Source: Lepidurus packardi
Taxonomy: Eukaryota; Arthropoda; Branchiopoda; Notostraca; Triopsidae
Reading direction: 5' to 3'
DNA: 64,000 nucleotides
NCBI GenBank assembly: GCA_023053545.1
Contig: JAKZAN010000007.1
Location: 8,184,001 to 8,248,000, forward strand
The notes below the pieces were generated by a model. That model was not told the origin of the DNA. It worked only from the letters and a program-made list of their open reading frames with translations, and made no database searches. Below are positions 56,726 through 64,000 of the stretch, one piece after another. A program made the position numbers and the translations under genes. Numbering within the stretch: position 1 is the stretch's first letter; every line of letters starts with the position of its first letter.

Positions 56726-56957
56726 TTAGGGATATAAGCTGCGCCAGTGGACGGACGACGTGACGTATTCAGAGTTCAAGCTAGCACACATTCCTGTTGG
56801 AATGCAAGACAGGCAGAACTGGGCGAAAGGAAGTCGAGCGTCTTTTTTCAAGAGATCTCAAGCTATTCTCTCACAGGAGGAGGGGTTTCCCCGTACAGAT
56901 GCGGTTTTCAAGTTAAGAGCACTGCACCTTCAAGAAACACTTGATGCACTTTCATAA
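56726..56957 (+). other. Possible 3'-terminal exon or fossil ORF
   Basis: After an acceptor-like cttag at about 56725, a frame reads GYKLRQWTDDVTYSEFKLAH, then IPVGMQDRQNWAKGSRASFF and ends LRALHLQETLDALS. Composition looks protein-like, but I do not recognise the family and no upstream exon was found. It may be chance. Confidence 0.3.
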
Positions 56958-57069
56958 TGTCTTCATTAATTGTGTAATTTGTTTAAATTATTGTAGTGAT
57001 GTAATGTACTAATTTTAGTATTTTTATAAACAGTTTATAAGGGAAAATGTGGACAGTTATGTTCTAATT

Positions 57070-57600
57070 AAGTCTCTTCAATTTTCCTTAATTTTCCGGA
57101 TTTTCTTATGGTTTACCTTTCCCTCTAATTCCTTTATCTATGCGCGAGTTTTTCCTAATTGAGTAAATTAGGAAAAAGTCTAGTGAGTAAATTAGGAAAA
57201 CGTTAGCCATCTAAAATAAGAATAAAAATGACAGTCTTTTTTTTTAAAAAAAATATTTTTTTTTTTAAAAAAAAAAATGACAGTCAATGTCCTAGAATAG
57301 AGTTCAGATTTTGCGTCTGTCTAATGTTACCAATTGTGGTGTATTGTATTTGAGTATTATTCTGTGTTTTTCCTTGATATCTTGCTTACATTAATTTTCC
57401 TAATTTTCTTTTGGTTCGTTTTACCCCTAATTCCTTTATTGATGTTTTTCCTTAATTGCCCAGTGATTAAATTAGGAAAAAAAATGGGCAATCTAACTAA
57501 AAATAAGAATTACAGTAAATGGCTAGGAATAGTTCATATTTGAATCTATCGAATGTTACCAATTTTGGTGTATTTTATTTGAGTATTTTTTTTTGTTTTT
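57070..57600 (+). repeat. ~300-bp imperfect tandem duplication, A+T-rich
   Basis: ttttcctaattttc, ctctaattcctttat, aaattaggaaaa and gttaccaattgtggtgtatt recur in order in both halves (about 57070-57365 and 57383-57600). A poly(T)/poly(A) palindrome sits at 57238-57278. Confidence 0.75.
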
Positions 57601-60600
57601 TTGAGGATTTTGAGGATTTTATTTGAGGATTTGAGTATATGAGTGTTGTGTGGTTTTGCATTGTGCCAAAGGTCCTTGTTTTGGGATCGGATCTTGGAAG
57701 AAAACTTTCCGGTGATGTTCTAACCTTATAGTCAGTCAGTCAGTGCCATGTGATTCGGCCGAGTGCCAAAAAACGTGCCAGGCATAGTCCGATGTATGGA
57801 TATCTTGTCTATCTATATGCCCATGTCAAATGTCGTGCGATTGCGCTGTAAACAGGAGAATGGGAAACATGAGTCTTTTTTTTATACTGTTTCCACTGAC
57901 CAAATTGATCCGATGGACCCATTGTTCTTTCGTGAGATCCCCCAAAATTGTCTTCTCCAATGATTTTATACTTTCTTCCGATCGATTTCTTCTTCTCCAA
58001 CACAATTACTATAATTACACAATTACTATAGCCATCCAAATTAGACATTAAATAATAATATATACAATATATAAATAAATAATAAAATAATATACACAAA
58101 AAATAATAAATAATATATACAAGGAATAGAACCTTGAGCTTGGGAAGAGGAGTTTCTGAAATGAAAAAAGGGTTTGAATCGAAAATATGGGGTGTTTAAA
58201 TAGATCAAATAGCATGCAACTAACACGCGATATGCCAAGAACTAAGGCAAAATTCGTTGCTGGAGCGATAGAGCCAAGTTGTGTGGGGGCCACCGAACGT
58301 GCACTAACTTGGAGGGTCAAGGCCGATACGTTTTATTTAGAAGTTGGGTGTAGATTACGCGATAGGAGAAAACGGTTGAATTGGGTTGGGAAGCAAACCT
58401 GTGCGAGGCCACATCGTTTTTCTATTTCCAGTCCCAGTTTTTGCAGCTGAAGAAGAGATTCCTTGAGAAATTGCAAGTTTCGGTAAACAGCAAAAATAAT
58501 CCTCCCCCCCCCCTCACAAAGGGATAAGGAGGCCAGGTATCAACATCCAAGTGCATGTACGAGCAATAAGAAGGTGGATGTGGGTGTAGTGGGTTCGTTC
58601 ACCTGTGTCTATACGCGTTGGGATAAGCGGATATGACTTGTGTTTTTGTATTTTCAGAAAAAAGTCAAACGACAAGAAAATGGACAAGTTTTAGTGTTTG
58701 GACTCCTGGAACTGGTTTGAAAGCAAACATATGGAGCACTTTCAGGGCAGAAATTATTAACAAGGTTTGTTTTAATTGCTGAAAGCTTCAGGGATAAAAT
58801 TGAGAAGAACGGGTGGGAATTTCAACGTTTTTTTTTTGTTTTTTTTAAAGAGCGACTTGGGAATGTTTGCGCTCGCAAATGGCGTTTGAATAGTAAATGT
58901 TGTCTGGGCCGGCATTGACGTCAGGACCTCGGCTAAGTTGTAAAAAGAATAAAGGGTTCTCCAAGTTATGGGTTTTCATGAATTAGGTCTTTTCTGCAGT
59001 GAAAGGGAGTTTATCGGTGGAAAAAAATCCAACATTTCCTTTTGTGGGTTCAAAGGAATGGAGGAAAGCGGAAGCTGGGTTAGGTTAGCCTAGGCCGAAC
59101 TTGAAGCGTTAGTCCGGTTGGCTCACGCAATGATACATGAGGGGTATTTTGGTGGAGCGAGTTTGGACTCCAAGCGGGGAATCTTCGGGTTGCTCCGGCC
59201 TACCTAATAAGGCTTGCCAACGCCAATCGAAGCTCACAAGCCGGAGTAACGGTACAAGCCCGGCCTCACCCAACCCTGCCTTATCGCAGTCGGTATACAG
59301 TACGCAGGGAATGGCAGGTTTGGTAGACGAGTTTTTGCACGCAATTTTAGAACAATACAATTTTTATTACTTAAATACTTTTTATTACTTAATTGCTTTT
59401 ATAATTGTTATTACTTAAATACTTTTTATCATTTAATTGTTTTTATAATTGTTATTACCATATTTTGTAGAATTATTATTACAGTTATTTTTACAAGTGT
59501 TTACAATTCTTTCTGTTAAAAAATGCATACATATTTTCAGATTGTCTATGGTCTTTTTTCAGAGGGTAAAGGGCGTGGGCTGTAAAATGATTCTCTACGG
59601 CCTAATTTATCTAAAAACCTTTTTTTGAAGTTTATGACCATTTCCGTTACTTGTAGAGGACAAGGACGCAATAGAAAATGGAAATTTGACCCAAAACTGG
59701 GTTATTGTCAACTCATTTTCGAGATACCGGAAACGCGGATTAATTTTTGCGTCCTTGTCCTTGTTGGTAAAGACTAGTTTGAGGGGCGTGGCTGCCCGTC
59801 TTAGGGCCTTGTAAATTTTGTTTCTTAAATAAAATAAATTATGTTCCTTAAAGGGCGGGTAAAGAGAGGATAATTATATTATATTATTATATTTACAGAG
59901 AATAATTATGATATTATTATAATTATAATAATAATTATAATACATAATAACACACGCATAATACAGCCCGAGGCAATAGGCGCGAGCCTACGCCGGTTTT
60001 TATTTAAAAAAAAAATTATAATAATATTATATTATTATATTTAGAGAGAATAATTATATTATTATATATTATATTATATTATTATTTATTATATATTAGA
60101 TATGTATTAGATTGTCTCTTTTTTTCGGGATCGTATTTTATTGAGGTGTGACGAACAGGTTTAAGAGTGGTCCTGTCTTGGTTTTTCGTTTTTTTTTTTA
60201 GTCTTTTTTTCTCTGCCTTGGAATGGGAATCGATAATTTACTCTGTTGTTGTTGTTCAGTACGGAAGAGGCGTGTGCAACGAAAGAAAGAGAGAGAGAGA
60301 AGTTGAGAGAAATCCAGAGAGAGAGGCAGCAGAAGGAGCCTTGTTTTTCCCGCATGGACATGCATTGTGTGGAAAGCCTTTTTGCTAGGCAACGTAAGAG
60401 GAGAGCCAGCAAATAACATGTCTGCTTTGGCGGCCAACGTAAAAGCGCAGCACGCAATATTTGATTTGTCTTGTTTCCGCCAGTTCTAGGAAATGTGTTT
60501 TTGTTTTTATCTTATGTTCCTAATGTATATCTGTCCCTGGCAGCGCTCGAGTGGGCCATTTGCGAAGTGGAATGTTCGCTTTTTGCGCCAAATGTGCCGG

Positions 60601-61079
60601 GCAGCAGACAAGCATACAAGGGACAGTGCGCGTGCGCGGCGTAAGAGAGAAAGAGAGGAAGAGTCGAGAAAATGAAGACTAATTGGGAAATGTAGCTGCT
60701 GCAAGAAGCAGGTTAAATTGGAAATCTTAACGAAATTGCTGGGGAGTCGCCTTTTGTGGGCTTTCCAACCTAACCAACATCTTTTGTGGTTCTTGGAACC
60801 GGAGGTATATAACCTAAACCTAACGGTTAACGGGACTGGGGGCGAGGCAAACTTGTACCTGCAAGGCAAACGTCATTCCAAGCAGCAACCTGCACTGCAC
60901 GCATGATAAGTAAGGGGGTTGAGGGGGGGAGCGGGGGTTTGATTAGGTCGAGAAACGGGCGGACTTTGATGCACTTCAAGGAGAAGCTGTCTTGTCGACA
61001 ATTCCTTGATAGATGTGCCCCTAAATGGGAATTAACACGTTTGTCGAAAAGATTTTTCGCCTAAAATTGGTAAAAAATA
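57601..61079. other. Gene-free repeat-rich stretch
   Basis: Contains A+T-rich simple repeats near 58040-58125, 59370-59458 (cttaaatactttttat repeated) and 59870-60110, and a GA-rich tract at 60286-60325. Frames up to 98 codons were inspected and none is recognisable. Confidence 0.4.
59950..60013 (+). repeat. Possible retroelement tail inside an A+T repeat
   Basis: gaggcaataggcgcgagcct then acgccggtttttatttaaaaaaaaaa interrupts a ttatatttagagagaataat-type repeat whose two halves match on either side. It resembles the segment near 44894, and loosely the LINE 3' end (cagcctacgcc before its A run). Confidence 0.4.
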
Positions 61080-61848
61080 CTGTAGAGGCCGCTTATTGTG
61101 ATCGCTGGTTATTAGAATCAGCCGCTTTATGGAATCAAATTATAAAGGACCGATTCAAAATGATAAGTCCTAGCAATCGGTTATTAGAATCACACTTTCG
61201 AATATTTGAGTCAACTTCGAAAGAATCTTCCCATGTACAGTAATGACATTGCTTTTACGTCGTTTTTTGAACAATCCTAGCATTTCCAGCCTACTATTAC
61301 GCTTAGAGAGAAATCCCTTATAAGCTCAATGAAATGAGCAGGTTGTTCAATTGCATGACCAGTTCCTTGAATTGACTGAGAAATTAGAAGGAATATCGTA
61401 TTGAGAACCTTACCTAGCGTAGGAGTAGGTTTCAAAGGCGCAGCGTTAGTAGTGTTTTAGACATGTGGTTATATAAGAATGGTGACGAACAAGAAAAGAG
61501 TTGATTTTAAATGTAAAAGAGAAGTTGAAACTTACGATAAGTTAAATTTAAAAGATTTGCCACAAACCGTTAAGTTTACGTTAGAAATTCCTCAATCATC
61601 TCTATCAAAATTGTTGAAAAATCGTTACGAAATAAACAATAGTGGGTATAGTGAATGTAGAATAGGAAACGTGTAGGAAATTGTCAAAGTAGACGATGCT
61701 TTGTTTCTTTGGTATAAACAAGCCAGTTCATTTCACACGCCGATTAATCCTAGCATTTTATTGTCCAGTTCCTTTTGGTTATTAGAATCTCCCCTTAATA
61801 GAATCAGTATTCACTTGACAAACGTGATCACAAAAGCGGCATCTACTG
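61080..61848 (+). mobile_element. Deleted pogo/Tigger-like DNA transposon, copy B
   Basis: 769 bp between TA dinucleotides, with ends ctgtaggagg-like (ctgtagaggccgcttattgt) and, reversed, cagtagatgccgcttttgtg. It is collinear with copy A across its length. It keeps an intact 65-codon frame at 61479-61676. No catalytic DDE region is present. Confidence 0.78.
61479..61676 (+). CDS. Truncated pogo-type transposase N-terminus (HTH)
   Basis: ATG-initiated 65 codons: KKRVDFKCKREVETYDKLNL, KDLPQTVKFTLEIPQSSLSK and LLKNRYEINNSG. The pattern fits the first CENP-B/pogo DNA-binding helix-turn-helix (…SQSTVSRILKNK). It could at most bind DNA. It is probably a relic carried by the element; expression is unknown. 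Confidence 0.5.
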   Translation: MVTNKKRVDFKCKREVETYDKLNLKDLPQTVKFTLEIPQSSLSKLLKNRYEINNSGYSECRIGNV

Positions 61849-64000
61849 TACGTAAATAGTAAGGAAAGATATAACAATACGTTAAATAATTATTAAGGAA
61901 ATTAAAGTAAATAATAAAGAAAATAAAGTAAAAAGGTAAAAAAAAAACGAGAAAGAAAAAAAAGGGAAAATGAAGCGAATGCTGTGACAGTTTTTTTGAC
62001 ATGCGTATCCACTTGGGGGTTGTTGACATGTGGATTGTTGAGTATCTTAAGATAATGTGTAGTTTCTTTGGAAATATTTTCCCTCACGTCAACTCGTTTG
62101 TTTGACTTTTCTACGCCTCGGAACTGGAAGGGAGTTTCCAGTGGAATTTTAAATCGTTTAATAGTCTCGTTGATATGTAGTAAGATAATTTTGTTTGTTT
62201 TAGTTTAGTTTTTTTGTCCTTATTTTGCACCTCTAGCAGCTAACGTATTATTGATCATTACTGAGTGACGTAAATGAGGTTTGTGGATAAGAAGAAAAAA
62301 AGGGAGCCAAAAAATCAAATTATAGCGCTTTTTGTCTTTTTTTATTGGGGTGTTAGAGGATAGAGAGAACGTGAGTGACGTGGAGTACTTTTGATTAGGA
62401 CAGAGGTGAAAGACCCTGATTGGAGTCAGTTTTAGCTTTAGAAAGGTTTCCCTAACTGTTTGGTTAGTAGGTTTTTTTCTTTTTGTCCTTTTTCTCGCCT
62501 TCTGTGGGTATTTTTGGTAAGGTTTCTTGTTATATTCTGATTAATTGCTCCTGAAATGGAGCGCTACTCCATACAAAGATATAACAAGTATTTTGGACCT
62601 CCTACGACTCGCGTGTGTTAGGCTTCTTTTCGAGATTTTTTCTTTCCTTCCGGAGAAGCTCAACTCGTATTAAGAGTTGCTGCGGCGCTACTTGGCATTC
62701 CTTGTGTGCATTTTGCTCCTAGACGATCTTTGGCCTGCTTGCTTGTATAATTAACCCAGACTTGTTGGCGTAATGAAAGGCTCTTAACGTATCGTAAAAT
62801 CCGAATGCCTTTAAGAGTTGTCTTACTCTACTCTGTGCTTACCAGTTGAAATAACGGCAGATCCAAAGCTCTTTTCTGGTGATCCGATTGTTTTCCCCCC
62901 AAATTCGCCAAATAAAATGGTTCTTTGATTCATTTGCGTGAAAGTACGAGTAGTTGGAGTTGCACGAAACCGATCACTTGAGCGTAATTCCTCATGTCCT
63001 GACTTTCGCCCTTTGCTTTACAGGTGGATGAACTTGAAAAGGTGGCATTGAAGAGCTAGATGAAAACGCGAGCCCAAGATTTGAATACCTGGATGGCCAA
63101 CGGTTCCTGATCCACCGCCGTTATTCAAAAAGAAGAACCATATTTTTACAACCCCCCTTCCTGAAAAGACGAAAAATAATCAAGAAAAGGTGGTTAAACT
63201 GGCGAATTATTACGACCTCTGCGTACCTCTTGAACCTCAAAAACACATTTAGACGTGGCTAGCTATGCTTACGTGGAAATGGATGCAAGCCCCCTCATTG
63301 GACTCGTTGAACTGAACTGCGATTTTCTCTCCTTTTTCATCCTCCCGGTTAATCCTTATTTCCTTCTCGCAGAGCCTGGACAATTAAGGTGCTAGTAAAA
63401 AACAGGAAAACTCCTAGTGCGGGCTTGAATTCAAGTGGCAACAACAAGTTCATCCGTTCCGGGGGTTATAGAGTACATCGCCAGTGTCGGTTTGAAACTC
63501 GACCGAATTTCCCGTATGCGGTTGCATACAAAGTGTCGGAGACCTTCAAAGTAATACCCCAAAATAAGTTTTTACACTTTCCTAGGTGCCGAAAAGATAC
63601 CAAACTCGGCCTCCAGTTGCCTTTTTTACACCCTTTATTTTATCTAGAACCACTCTATAAAACTTGAACCCTTTTTTAGTGCTCCTCACCGCCAAAAACC
63701 CCCTCCCGAGCTCGAACGTATTTCCAAATCTCTCCGGTAGCGAAACGGGGTCGTGTACATGCGAAGCCCATCATATGACCTTGTGTGCTGTGTATCTACA
63801 CTCCTCCACGTGAATGACGTGCAACGTAGCTCGTATTGATCCTACGAGTACCACACTACCCTGCTGGCGGAGCCACGACGCGATTCCCGCCATATCCGTG
63901 AGGGTAATCCTGTCCCAAGTTCTTGTTCCGTTTGTTTTCGGGAAGCACGGCAAGCCTGTGTCACCACCCACAACCCAGCCATCATCAGCATGTCTGCTAC
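61849..64000. other. Right-edge stretch without recognised genes
   Basis: A+T-rich to about 62900, then more balanced. Frames at 63389-63667 (+) and 63771-63971 (-) are open but not recognised. The minus-strand one (TDMAGIASWLRQQGSVVLVG) lies in a G+C-richer edge patch and could be part of a gene beyond the window. Confidence 0.35.

Noticed and set aside
58048-59360. Minus-strand frames of 83-96 codons
   Set aside because: No recognisable similarity and no splice context; treated as chance.
63771-63971. Minus-strand frame at the right edge as a gene exon
   Set aside because: Protein-like in part but unrecognised, with no splice support inside the window; mentioned only as an edge note.

Overview
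The window reads as nuclear DNA of an invertebrate animal: spliced genes with short GT-AG introns (about 50-130 bp in DCAF12 and the P450), A+T-rich intergenic DNA, many small terminal-inverted-repeat elements and one 5'-truncated LINE. The gene set (TRIO/Kalirin, DCAF12, a CYP2-like P450, COA1) is metazoan. The phylum cannot be fixed from the sequence; early-branching animals such as sponges or cnidarians are possible but unproven.

Layout. (1) 1-1799, minus: DCAF12, a WD40 substrate receptor of CUL4-DDB1 ubiquitin ligases, with its 3' end beyond the left edge. (2) 2455-38075, minus: one TRIO/Kalirin-type double Rho-GEF. It was traced as 39 coding exons whose phases all agree, giving 2662 codons plus stop: SEC14 domain, spectrin repeats, DH1-PH1, SH3, DH2-PH2 and a short proline/serine/arginine-rich tail. 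There is no Ig or kinase domain before the stop. An internal alternative first exon at 7827-7908 would make a GEF2-only isoform. The long introns (7684-16183 and 18760-24928) carry repeats. (3) 39329-41306, minus: a complete CYP2-clan cytochrome P450 of 8 exons and 493 aa. (4) 45675-46996, plus: a secreted, extremely Asp-rich protein of 3 exons and about 340 aa. (5) 47853-48239, minus: a COA1-type mitochondrial assembly factor. (6) 48.2-64 kb: mostly gene-free, with tandemly duplicated and nested MITEs, a long hairpin, two deleted pogo/Tigger-like elements that keep a transposase HTH, a small TA-flanked MITE, a LINE 3' fragment with poly(A) and target-site duplication, and A+T-rich tandem repeats.

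The genes are unrelated in function and do not form an operon. TRIO signals from membrane and guidance receptors to Rac/RhoG and RhoA. DCAF12 acts in ubiquitin-dependent turnover. The P450 acts at the ER membrane and COA1 in mitochondria, and the acidic protein is probably extracellular. No tRNA, rRNA, CRISPR array or virus-derived element was recognised. Exon ends were placed by eye from splice signals, reading phase and recalled human protein sequences, and may be off by a few bases where noted.
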